DNA of 64,000 nucleotides from Paramixta manurensis (GCF_013285385.1 NZ_CP054212.1:1984001-2048000); one strand, 5' to 3'; positions 27,012 through 33,748 are shown, counted from the first letter of the stretch. Translations and numbers: made by a program. The notes: generated by a model from the letters alone, not told the origin.

Positions 27012-27419
27012 ATGAAATATTTTTCACTTTTTACTGTTTTATTCCTGTTCGCATGTAAAGCCAGCGATCCACGGCCGAAAGTGTATTCTGCGGAGGTTAC
27101 GGTAAGAGAAGGAGATGTTTGTGTGTTAGCGCCAGCCACTCACGGTGAGTTTCTTTCCTCGCTGGAGATCGATGGGACCGGGGACGTGAAGCGCCTAAGA
27201 AAATATTTTTCTGGTAATCCTGACACTATTTATCTCTTAAACCGACAGTGCGTGCCCCTGTTTGGTTATCGTTTTAGGCAAGGTCATTCTTACGGTGTTT
27301 CAGTGCTACTCGAAACGCTGGAAGGCCAGAAAAAGGGTGAGGCAGGCCGTATTTTTACCGTCTCTTTTGCTGTTAGCGGTGATAGAGATAGCCAATTACG
27401 CGTCAGTAAAATTCAGTAG
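27012..27419 (+). CDS. Putative T6SS immunity-type periplasmic lipoprotein
   Basis: 135 residues from the ATG at 27012, 7 bases after the metallopeptidase frame. A lipoprotein signal is clear: Met-Lys, a hydrophobic run, then 'FLFAC' with the lipidated Cys at residue 15, followed by 'KASDPRP'. The mature part is beta-rich ('VYSAEVTVREGDVCVL'). I recall this family, a small lipoprotein directly downstream of VgrG-linked effectors, as a putative immunity protein. It should protect against the metallopeptidase or a sister effector in the periplasm. It appears intact although its partner is broken. A hairpin terminator follows. Confidence 0.7.
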   Translation: MKYFSLFTVLFLFACKASDPRPKVYSAEVTVREGDVCVLAPATHGEFLSSLEIDGTGDVKRLRKYFSGNPDTIYLLNRQCVPLFGYRFRQGHSYGVSVLLETLEGQKKGEAGRIFTVSFAVSGDRDSQLRVSKIQ

Positions 27420-27470
27420 TGGCGTGATAAAGTTGCAGGATTTTTTCTGTTGTTACCTTATTTTCGTGAG

Positions 27471-27493
27471 GGCGGCGCATGCGTCGTCTTTTT
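27471..27493 (+). terminator. Rho-independent-type terminator after the lipoprotein gene
   Basis: GGCGGC (27471-27476) pairs with GTCGTC (27483-27488) using two G-T pairs, loop GCATGC, and is followed by TTTTT at 27489-27493. Confidence 0.6.
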
Positions 27494-27515
27494 GCCAGGT
27501 AAACAAACCGGTTTA

Positions 27516-27646
27516 AACCCTTTTTTTGATTATATAGTTAACTTATTGATTTTATATGATCTATTTCGTGGGAAAATAAAAAGGGTTTTGAGGAAAAAAT
27601 AATGCTTTTCTCTGGCAGAACAAGGATATAGGCTGTTTGGGCTAGT
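27516..27646 (+). promoter_or_regulatory. CRISPR leader 1 with IHF-type site
   Basis: 131 bp directly before array 1. It contains TAACTTATTGATT at 27539-27551, whose complement fits the IHF consensus WATCAANNNNTTR exactly, ending 95 bases before the first repeat. A perfect 11-bp inverted repeat (AAACCCTTTTT at 27515-27525, AAAAAGGGTTT at 27578-27588) flanks that site. The last ~55 bases, including CTCTGGCAGAACAAGGA, are nearly identical in leaders 2 and 3. IHF-bent leaders are known to be needed for spacer acquisition in types I-E and I-F. Confidence 0.75.
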
Positions 27647-27854
27647 GTTCACTGCCGTACAGGCAGCTTAGAAAGCGGCGGCGGAATATCAGGAAACGCT
27701 GGATAAGTTCACTGCCGTACAGGCAGCTTAGAAAGAGATAGAAATATCCCTGGTTGATATAAAATGGTTCACTGCCGTACAGGCAGCTTAGAAACGCGAG
27801 TGTGCAGCTCCGGGTGTCGTGGCGAAGTTCACTGCCGTACAGGCAGTTTATAAA
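27647..27854 (+). CRISPR. CRISPR array 1, subtype I-F-type repeats: 4 repeats, 3 spacers
   Basis: 28-nt repeats start at 27647, 27707, 27767 and 27827 with 32-nt spacers, an exact 60-bp period. The repeat begins GTTCACTGCC, has the CTGCC-GTACA-GGCAG hairpin recognised by Cas6f (Csy4), and ends CAGCTTAGAAA. The last repeat is degenerate at its 3' end (AGTTTATAAA), marking the trailer side. The orientation follows the leader on the left. No spacer visibly matches elsewhere in this window. Confidence 0.97.
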
Positions 27855-27874
27855 ACTCAATGCCTTAAGAGATA

Positions 27875-28348
27875 TTATTTCTCTTGCTTAACTTTTCCAC
27901 TACTACTTATTGTATATATTTTCTTTGTGGTTATTGTTATAGGGCCATTGAGTCCTTTTTCTACTGTCATTATTCTGTCTTTATCAATACAGTTAGGGCC
28001 ATTTTTGATGTCACTAAAACATTTTAGATCAGATGTTTGTGTACTTAGTCTTATATCTTCTTGTGAGATATTTTTATAACCATCACCGAAAGACCAGAAT
28101 GTTATTGCAAACCGACCCTTGTCGTCTTTGTGAGGAATATGATATTTATTTTCTATATCGCTTTGATTGTCCAGCCACCATTTTATTTTCCCGCTATCAG
28201 TAATGGGGAAGTTTTTAACAACAATATCACTAAAGATACTATCTTGATGAACAGATATTATTTTTGCGGGCAGGCTTATCCTGTATATTGCTGATAAAGC
28301 AACAATGACGATTAAAGTAAAGGTGAGCTTTTTCTTTGTAATTCTCAT
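27875..28348 (-). CDS. DUF943-family protein, single-helix inner-membrane anchored
   Basis: 157 residues. An N-terminal hydrophobic helix (~9-27) follows basic residues ('RITKKK'). After it come 'IISVHQDSIFSDIVVKNFPITDSGKIKWWL' and 'FAITFWSFGDGYKN', which I recognise as the enterobacterial DUF943 pattern. Members often sit beside T6SS or polymorphic-toxin genes and are thought to be immunity proteins; that role is inferred. Its ATG directly follows the stop of the DUF3289-like gene (zero gap), so the two are coupled. The gene is AT-rich and ends only 20 bases from CRISPR array 1, on the opposite strand. Confidence 0.75.
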   Translation of the reverse strand: MRITKKKLTFTLIVIVALSAIYRISLPAKIISVHQDSIFSDIVVKNFPITDSGKIKWWLDNQSDIENKYHIPHKDDKGRFAITFWSFGDGYKNISQEDIRLSTQTSDLKCFSDIKNGPNCIDKDRIMTVEKGLNGPITITTKKIYTISSSGKVKQEK

Positions 28349-28687
28349 TTACTTTTCTCCTGATATAGTTATGCTTGCCTGCATGTTTGTAAAAAACGGC
28401 TTAAACCCTAAATTATCCCAGCGTTGCAAGACGAACCATATTCGAAAAGCTCTTAAATAGAGAAGCTTCGCGATCTCTGGTTTTTTTGGCCGCGACCTGT
28501 TGAACGCACTGAATATCGACACTTCCTCACAGGTCCAGGGGTTAACGACATCGGACACGTCATCAAGATCAAACTCCTTTCTGAGTTGCCTCTCTGTAAG
28601 GTCGCCATACTTCATGTCGTCGGCGCTGTGATCGTTAAACCTGTGCTGTGTCTGATAAATAGTGCATGGAAGCTGCAACGCTGGCAT
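28349..28687 (-). pseudogene. DUF3289-like protein with the central region missing (in-frame internal deletion)
   Basis: 112 residues, open from an ATG with an AAGGAAA site to a stop touching the DUF943 start. The first ~60 residues ('MPALQLPCTIYQTQHRFNDH', 'DMKYGDLTERQLRKEF') look like the start of DUF3289 proteins. The last ~35 ('FRIWFVLQRW', 'LGFKPFFTNM') look like their C terminus. As I remember the family it has roughly 250-300 residues, so about 150 core residues are missing between 'KKPEIAKLL' and 'YLRAFRIWF'. DUF3289 genes commonly lie near vgrG/PAAR with a DUF943 partner, suggesting a toxin whose core has been removed. Homology is from memory, and an intact small protein is the alternative. 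Confidence 0.55.
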
Positions 28688-28734
28688 AAAAATTTCCTTA
28701 TTGTAATAGCTCAGCCTGTGGGTCCAGATGTTGC

Positions 28735-28905
28735 TTATAGGTCCGTATCATAACTTGTACTAATTGATTCATAGCCTTGTGTATTTATCCACGCTGTATG
28801 AATATCAGGATGATGCGCCAGGCCGGAGGTTTCCATGCCAGACTCAGCCGCCTCAATAGCACATGAATTTAGTAACGGTGAGAATTTGGATTCCGAGGCT
28901 ATATG
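28735..28905 (-). pseudogene. C-terminal fragment of an unrecognised protein, copy 1
   Basis: 57 codons open on the minus strand from an upstream TGA (28906-28908) to TAA at 28735-28737, with no suitable start. The reading includes 'GMETSGLAHHPDIHTAWINT', 'QGYESISTSYD' and ends 'TDL'. The same peptide, slightly diverged, is encoded in copy 2 at 29824-30021, and coding sense is kept despite about 5% DNA divergence. The upstream part of the gene has been replaced by CRISPR leader 2. Identity unknown; the context (DUF3289/DUF943 directly downstream) suggests the end of a T6SS-type effector or its carrier. Confidence 0.5.
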
Positions 28906-29048
28906 TCATATTGGCTGAACCCTTTTTGGGGTTATAAAACTAACTTATTGATTTTATGTGATCTATTTTGAGAGCAGATAAAAAGGGTTTTGAGGAAGAA
29001 ATAATGCTTTTCTCTGGCAGAACAAGGACATAGGCTCTTTGGACTAGT
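28746..29048. repeat. 303-bp duplicated unit, copy A (effector fragment + CRISPR leader 2)
   Basis: This segment aligns without gaps to 29862-30164, with roughly 15 base differences by eye. It runs from the TSYD codons of fragment 1 to the last base before array 2 and so contains both the coding fragment and the complete leader. The unit is found twice; array 1 has only the leader half. Confidence 0.9.
28918..29048 (+). promoter_or_regulatory. CRISPR leader 2 with IHF-type site
   Basis: 131 bp, the same length as leaders 1 and 3. IHF-type site TAACTTATTGATT at 28941-28953, again ending 95 bases before the first repeat. The CCCTTTTT...AAAAAGGG inverted repeat is kept. Confidence 0.75.
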
Positions 29049-29375
29049 GTTAACTACCGTGCAGGCAGCTTAGAAAAGCGGGTGATCTGCGATTTGTCCA
29101 CCCAACCGTTCACTGCCGTGCAGGCAGCTTAGAAAGGGGTAAGCGTTTTTTGGGATGACGGGGTTTTGTTCACTGCCGTGCAGGCAGCTTAGAAATTTGT
29201 AGATGTCGTAAGTGCCGGTGCGCATTAGTTCACTGCCGTGCAGGCAGCTTAGAAATACACGGCCACGCTTGATACGATTTACGGAGAGTTCACTGCCGCA
29301 CAGGCAGCTTAGAAACGGCGACGATCGAGGCCAGCGAATTCTTGCAAGTTCACTGCCGTACAGGTAGCTCAGAAA
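29049..29375 (+). CRISPR. CRISPR array 2: 6 repeats, 5 spacers; leader-proximal repeat damaged
   Basis: Repeats start at 29049, 29108, 29168, 29228, 29288 and 29348. The first spacer is 31 nt, the others 32. The loop is mostly GTGCA instead of GTACA. The first repeat reads GTTAACTACC at its start (two changes); the change in CTACC breaks one pair of the Cas6f hairpin. The fifth repeat has GCACA in the loop and the sixth GGTAGCTC, a normal trailer-end decay. Damage at the leader end is unusual, because new spacer addition copies that repeat. Confidence 0.96.
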
Positions 29376-29427
29376 TCTGCTGGCGTGAAGTCGTAGGGCA
29401 GAGGATGATTATCCGAGTAAGGCCTGG

Positions 29428-29646
29428 TCAATCAGGGCTTTTAGGCAAAACTCTGTAAATCACGTACACCGCAAGTAATGTCAGTGCGATATAGATAATT
29501 CTTTCATGCCACGTTTCGAAATGAAAAAACCAGTAGGCACAAAGGAAAATTAAAATCCCTCCCAGTAATGCGCCCAGATAGTGAACGACTGAAAAAATTA
29601 TTTTTTTTAGTGACCCGTTTTGGATGTCATTTCTTTTTGAGTTCAT
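29428..29646 (-). CDS. Small two-helix membrane protein, possible immunity protein
   Basis: 72 residues from the ATG at 29646 (preceded by GGTGG), ending at 29428. Two hydrophobic segments ('IIFSVVHYLGALLGGILIFL', then 'IIYIALTLLAVYVIYRV') are separated by a short charged loop ('HFETWHER'). I do not recognise a family. Its start overlaps by 20 bases the end of the degraded coding fragment upstream (TGA at 29627-29629), the arrangement usual for a toxin gene and its immunity gene. AT-rich. It ends 52 bases from CRISPR array 2 on the opposite strand. Confidence 0.55.
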   Translation of the reverse strand: MNSKRNDIQNGSLKKIIFSVVHYLGALLGGILIFLCAYWFFHFETWHERIIYIALTLLAVYVIYRVLPKSPD

Positions 29647-30021
29647 TTTCCACCGCATCAAGAATCTGGTTAAAAGCTGGGGTTCCATGCACCCACATGA
29701 TATGAAGAGCTTCAACGAATGGCTGCAATGCTGGTTCTACGAAAAAATAAAGGAAATCATAATTATGTGGACGGAGGGAATTGTAAACTTCCGGCGCGTA
29801 GGTTTGCAGTCTTTTAGGAGCCCTTAACCTTGCTCAACAGCGAAGGAAATCAGCGAGGCATTATCATAACTTGTCCTAATTGATTCATAGCCTTGTGTAT
29901 TTATCCACACTGTATGAATATCAGGACGATGCGCCAGGCCGGAGGTATCCATGCCAGGCTCAGCCGCCGCAAGGGTATATAAATTTAGCAACGGTGAGAA
30001 TTTGGATTCCGAGGCTATATG
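29627..30021 (-). pseudogene. Degraded effector-like coding region, copy 2 plus a distinct C-terminal tip
   Basis: Two open frames meet. The first (30021 to 29824, 66 codons) repeats the copy-1 peptide ('GMDTSGLAHRPDIHTVWINT', 'TSYD') and goes on 'NASLISFAVEQG' before TAA. The second, shifted by one base, is open from 29833 to the TGA at 29627 and encodes 'LQTYAPEVYNSLRPHNYDF', 'VEPALQPFVEALHIMWVHG' and 'QILDAVENELKKK'. The frames overlap by 10 bases, so one indel there would join them. There is no start because the upstream part is replaced by CRISPR leader 3. The tip differs from that of copy 1, as in polymorphic toxins; function unknown. Confidence 0.5.
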
Positions 30022-30164
30022 TCATATTGGCTGAACCCTTTTTGGGGTTATAAAACTAACTTATTGATTTTATGTGATCTATTTTGAGAGCAGATAAAAA
30101 GGGTTTTGAGGAAGAAATAATGCTTTTCTCTGGCAGAACAAGGATATAGTCTCTTTGGACTAGT
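29862..30164. repeat. 303-bp duplicated unit, copy B (effector fragment + CRISPR leader 3)
   Basis: Gap-free partner of 28746-29048. Most of the differences cluster in the coding half between 29950 and 29995, while the leader half is almost unchanged. Confidence 0.9.
30034..30164 (+). promoter_or_regulatory. CRISPR leader 3 with IHF-type site
   Basis: 131 bp with IHF-type site TAACTTATTGATT at 30057-30069, 95 bases before the first repeat of array 3. It differs from leader 2 at only a few positions (for example TATAGTCTC for CATAGGCTC near the repeat). Confidence 0.75.
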
Positions 30165-30431
30165 GTTCACTGCCGTGCAGGCAGCTTAGAAAATGCTGCC
30201 CGCGCATGAACCACGTTGGTGCAGTTCACTGCCGTGCAGGCAGCTTAGAAATTATAGCTTGCCTCGCCGATGGTTCCCTTCTCGTTCACTGCCGTGCAGG
30301 CAGCTTAGAAATAAAGATCTGCGCGATAAGGAAGAAGTCACAGGTTCACTGCCGTGCAGGCAGCTTAGAAAGCACTGTGGGAGCAGGCGCTGGATGACAT
30401 TGCGTTCACTGCCGTGCAGGCAGCATCTCGT
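30165..30431 (+). CRISPR. CRISPR array 3: 5 repeats (last one truncated), 4 spacers
   Basis: Repeats start at 30165, 30224, 30284, 30344 and 30404; the first spacer is 31 nt and the others 32. All use the GTGCA loop. The last repeat matches only to 30424 (CAGGCAGC) and then runs into unrelated sequence. A weak further remnant, GGTACAGGCAG, occurs at 30506-30516 just before the GntR gene. The leader is on the left. Repeats 1-4 are perfect, so this array looks the best preserved. Confidence 0.96.
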
Positions 30432-30528
30432 CAACGGCGAACCGCTTAGCTGGCGGGGATCGATCCGATACCGTAATATATTGACACTCCACGTTGGAAT
30501 CTTACGGTACAGGCAGTAGGGATAAAAC

Positions 30529-31209
30529 ATGATTGATCAGGTTCGTACTTTTCTAACGAAAAGTGAGCTGGCTTACCAAACACTGCTTAGCGCAATTCAA
30601 AGCGGAGAACTGAAAGCAGGTCAAAAGGTAACGCTCAATGAGTTGGCCGATCGGTTAGGTATGAGTCTGACACCGGTGCGGGATGCGTTTACGCTATTGG
30701 CCGAACAGGGGTTTATTATCCGCAAACCGCACTATGCGGCGGTCATCGCCGAAAAAAAACTCAGCCGCACAGATGAGGTATCGTTATTACGCGCCATCCT
30801 TGAGCCCGAAACCGCACGCCTCGCCGCCATGCACGCCAATAAAGCGCAGATTGATGAGATTGCCGACGCGTATAACGCTTCGCTTGAAGCGGTAAAAAAC
30901 CAAAACGCGCGCGAACTCAGCCGACTCAATGAACTGTTTCATCTAAAAATAGCGGAAGCCAGCGGCTCTACGTTATTGGCCGAATTTATTACCAGTTTAT
31001 GGAAAGCGCTGCCGGTTCAGGGCATGACCCTGAATGGCGATACGGTGGCGACCCTTAAATCACACGCCGATATTTTAACCGCCATCAGCGAAGGCAACCC
31101 GGACGAAGCCCGCGCGCTAATGGCCGGGCATGTTGGCCACGCCGCCGATCGCGGACGCGCCTATCTCGACAGCCTTCAGTCATCAGCGCCGGAAGATAAA
31201 CCGGACTGA
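30529..31209 (+). CDS. GntR-family regulator, FCD (FadR-like) domain
   Basis: 226 residues. The N-terminal winged helix has the GntR pattern 'AYQTLLSAIQSGELKAGQKV' and 'LADRLGMSLTPVRDAFTLLAEQGF'. It is followed by an all-helical FCD ligand domain with 'LNELFHLKIAEASG' and a 'HADILTAISEGNPDEARALM' segment carrying the metal-site histidines. An AGGG site precedes the ATG. Its 3' end overlaps the convergent amidase gene by 34 bases. It may regulate the divergent amidase/ABC region to the right; the AT palindrome at 32753-32768 is a possible target. Confidence 0.88.
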   Translation: MIDQVRTFLTKSELAYQTLLSAIQSGELKAGQKVTLNELADRLGMSLTPVRDAFTLLAEQGFIIRKPHYAAVIAEKKLSRTDEVSLLRAILEPETARLAAMHANKAQIDEIADAYNASLEAVKNQNARELSRLNELFHLKIAEASGSTLLAEFITSLWKALPVQGMTLNGDTVATLKSHADILTAISEGNPDEARALMAGHVGHAADRGRAYLDSLQSSAPEDKPD

Positions 31210-32672
31210 GCGGCGTCAAGCGGAGGTGGCGCGAAGCGATAGTGGTGGTGTTCCAGTATTTCCGCCAAAGCGATACAAGCACGATCGGCCCCTGAACGGC
31301 CAATAATTTGTGCGCCAACGGGCAGACCCGTTGCGGTGCGCATCAATGGCACGGTAGTCGCAGGTAATCCGCAGGCGGAAGCCAATCCCAGCCAAAAATA
31401 GTCATTCGCCGAGGGCAAAGTACGTCCATCCACCGTTAAGTAGCGATCCTCTTTCGGTAGATTATTAAATAGCGGAAAGGCAGCCGTGCTGGCGACCGGG
31501 CACAACAAAAAATCCACTTGATCAAAGAACGCTTGCCAGGCAGCCATTAGCCGATAACGTTGCTGGTTCAACGCCAGCCACTGACGATGACTAAGCACAT
31601 TACCACGCAGCAACAGCGCGCGATAACTGGCATCATCATCTACCAGATTGTCTCTAAGCTGCTGATGACGGCTAAAGGCTTCGTCGCTCTGTCGGCCACT
31701 GGTCGCCGCACGCAACAGCTGAACATAAACCTCATAGCTCTCACGGCTGGAGAAAGCGGGTCGTACGGTATCAACCACTTCAATGCCAGCCCGGCGTAAC
31801 GATTCGCCAGCCTGTTCCAGCGCCAGACGAATCTCACTGCTCACCGGGAAGTGAGGATCATCATTCCAAAGGGCCACCCGGAAATGTGTACCATGGCGCG
31901 GACGCGCATCGTCAAGGATCGCCTGCATACGCGGCCAACTGTGGGGATCGGGCTGCGCCAACAGATCAAGCGCTAGTCGTAAATCGCCCGCGCTACGGCT
32001 CAGCGGCCCAAAGACGCTAATATCCGCAGGGGCAACATGGCCCGGCTGTGCATGACCACGACCGGGTATCACACCGTAACCCGGTTTGTGCCCCCACACG
32101 CCGCAGTAATGGGCCGGCATCCTAATCGACCCGCCGATATCACTGCCAATTTCCAGTGCGGAAAAGCCACAGGCTAGCGCCGCCGCTGAACCACCGGACG
32201 AACCGCCCGGCGTGCGCTGGTTATCCCACGGGTTAAGCGTGGCGCCATAGTCGGGGTGACACGTTTGCCAATCGGCAAGGTTAGGAGGGACGTTGGTTTT
32301 ACCCAACAAAATAGCCCCGGCCTGTTTCAGGCGCGTAACCGCCAGCGCATCGTTACCGGCAATATTATCCCGTAGATGCGGCAGGCCAAAGGTCGAAGGC
32401 AAACCAGCAACATCCCACGACTCTTTTACCGTTATCGGCACACCATGCAGCGGGCCGAGCGCCTGACCGGTTTCCTGTGCTTTATCCGCCAGCCAGGCCT
32501 GCTCCAGCGCCTGCTCAGCCAATAAAATGACCACCGCATTTATATGTGGGTTATGGCGCGCAATTTGTTCCAGATGCGCCTCTACCAGTTGAACCGCGCT
32601 GATTTCCCGACGCTGAATGCGCGCCGCCTGCTGAAAAGCAGGGTCGAACAGTGAGAAAGAAGGGCTTATCAC
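31176..32672 (-). CDS. Amidase signature family hydrolase
   Basis: 498 residues. The Ser-cisSer-Lys triad is visible: Lys83 in 'PITVKESWD', Ser158 in 'TPGGSSGGSAAA' and nucleophile Ser182 in 'DIGGSIRMPA'. It hydrolyses amides to acids and ammonia in the cytoplasm. There is no GatB or GatC nearby and the surrounding genes are transport and oxidation genes. A catabolic amidase is therefore more likely than a tRNA amidotransferase subunit. It is divergent from the ABC transporter gene at 32786 across a 113-bp gap. Substrate unknown. Confidence 0.88.
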   Translation of the reverse strand: MISPSFSLFDPAFQQAARIQRREISAVQLVEAHLEQIARHNPHINAVVILLAEQALEQAWLADKAQETGQALGPLHGVPITVKESWDVAGLPSTFGLPHLRDNIAGNDALAVTRLKQAGAILLGKTNVPPNLADWQTCHPDYGATLNPWDNQRTPGGSSGGSAAALACGFSALEIGSDIGGSIRMPAHYCGVWGHKPGYGVIPGRGHAQPGHVAPADISVFGPLSRSAGDLRLALDLLAQPDPHSWPRMQAILDDARPRHGTHFRVALWNDDPHFPVSSEIRLALEQAGESLRRAGIEVVDTVRPAFSSRESYEVYVQLLRAATSGRQSDEAFSRHQQLRDNLVDDDASYRALLLRGNVLSHRQWLALNQQRYRLMAAWQAFFDQVDFLLCPVASTAAFPLFNNLPKEDRYLTVDGRTLPSANDYFWLGLASACGLPATTVPLMRTATGLPVGAQIIGRSGADRACIALAEILEHHHYRFAPPPLDAAQSGLSSGADD

Positions 32673-32752
32673 ATCATCACCTATGGTTATGCGAAAAGGT
32701 TCGAAAGTGAACAGTTGTTTTCGCGACGTTTTTCTTCATATTAATGCCAAAT

Positions 32753-32768
32753 ATATTTTATAAAATAT
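32753..32768. promoter_or_regulatory. Perfect 16-bp AT-only palindrome upstream of an ABC transporter operon
   Basis: ATATTTTATAAAATAT lies 17 bases before the ATG of the binding-protein gene in the amidase/ABC divergent gap, close to its ribosome site (AAGG at 32771-32774). It could be a regulator site; an AT-only palindrome can also arise by chance. Confidence 0.3.
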
Positions 32769-32785
32769 TAAAGGTAACTAAAGAT

Positions 32786-33748
32786 ATGCAGACAACAGCT
32801 ATGCGCGGACGCGGCATTGTTGCCGTATTACTGTTGGGGTTAAGCGCATTTTCTCTCCAGGCGAAAACCACACTCACCCTTGGCGCGGCGCAAAACTCGC
32901 TGGGTTCTTTACCGCTGGTGATTGCGCAGCAAAAAGGTTTTTTCGCCGATGAAGGACTGCAGGTCGATACCGTATCGTTTAAAGGTGGCGCCCCGGCGGT
33001 GCAGGCATTAGCCGGTGGTAGCGTGGCGGCTTGCATTTGCGCCGCCGACCATGCGGTACGCTTACAAAACCGCCATCTCGGCGGGCGGGTACTGGTGGCG
33101 TTGACCGAGCACCATGGCTACGGGTTGGTTGCGTTAGCCAATAATCCTGCCGCTCAGTTGAGCGATTTACGCGGTAAAAATGTTGGCATCACCTCACCCG
33201 GTAGCCTGACGGATAACACGCTGCGCTACTACATCAGCGAAAAAGGATTGAACGCCGAGCGGGATTTCCGTTTGGTCGGCATTGGTACCGGCGGCCCGAT
33301 GCGTGCGGCAATCGAGAGCGGAGCGGTGCAGGCGGGAATGTTAACCACGCCGGATGTGCAGGCGGCGCTGGCCGACCCGCGCTTCAAATTGATTCAGGAT
33401 TTCCGCACCTTACAGTATCCGGCGCTGGACCTGGTGGTGGTTGATCGTTGGTTAAACGCTCACCGTGATGAGGCGCAGCGCCTGACGAGAGCGGTTATCA
33501 AGGCAGAGCAGGTGATTCAAACCGATCCGGTCGCGGTACAGGCGGGCGTCGATAAGATGTATCCCCGCCTGTCGCCAGCGTTACGTAAGGTACTGGCGGA
33601 AGAAGCGCCGAAATTGTTATCACACGACGGAAAAATGGCGCCGCAAGGCTACCAGTTGATGGTGAAAATGCTCAAGGTAGCCGATCCGACGCTCAGCGCG
33701 CCCGACTATAGCGCTATTACGGTGCCCGATCTGTTAAGCAAAGGGTAA
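32786..33748 (+). CDS. ABC transporter periplasmic binding protein, NitT/TauT (SsuA) type
   Basis: 320 residues from the ATG at 32786 with AAAGG upstream; an upstream in-frame ATG would add 14 non-signal residues. The signal peptide is clear ('RGRGIVAVLLLGLSAFSLQAK', cleavage after ~25). The mature part has the family pattern 'GSLPLVIAQQKGFFADEGLQV' and 'LRGKNVGITSPGS'. This family captures nitrate, sulfonates, taurine or pyrimidine precursors. It begins a rightward unit with permease, ATPase, a binding-protein-like enzyme and an SsuD-like monooxygenase, which suggests an organosulfur ligand. Confidence 0.87.
   Translation: MQTTAMRGRGIVAVLLLGLSAFSLQAKTTLTLGAAQNSLGSLPLVIAQQKGFFADEGLQVDTVSFKGGAPAVQALAGGSVAACICAADHAVRLQNRHLGGRVLVALTEHHGYGLVALANNPAAQLSDLRGKNVGITSPGSLTDNTLRYYISEKGLNAERDFRLVGIGTGGPMRAAIESGAVQAGMLTTPDVQAALADPRFKLIQDFRTLQYPALDLVVVDRWLNAHRDEAQRLTRAVIKAEQVIQTDPVAVQAGVDKMYPRLSPALRKVLAEEAPKLLSHDGKMAPQGYQLMVKMLKVADPTLSAPDYSAITVPDLLSKG

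Noticed and set aside
28746..30164. An insertion sequence or integron explaining the duplicated 303-bp units
   Set aside because: No transposase or integrase frame, terminal inverted repeats or obvious target-site duplications are visible around the units.
30193..30519. Open frames running through CRISPR arrays 1 and 3 with repeated 'SLPCRQL' or 'FLSCLYGSE' peptides
   Set aside because: The repeated peptides are translations of the CRISPR repeat itself; the 60-bp period is a multiple of three, so frames stay open by chance.
31176..32672. GatA subunit of tRNA amidotransferase
   Set aside because: No gatB or gatC is nearby, enterobacteria use direct glutaminylation and asparaginylation, and the surroundings are catabolic.
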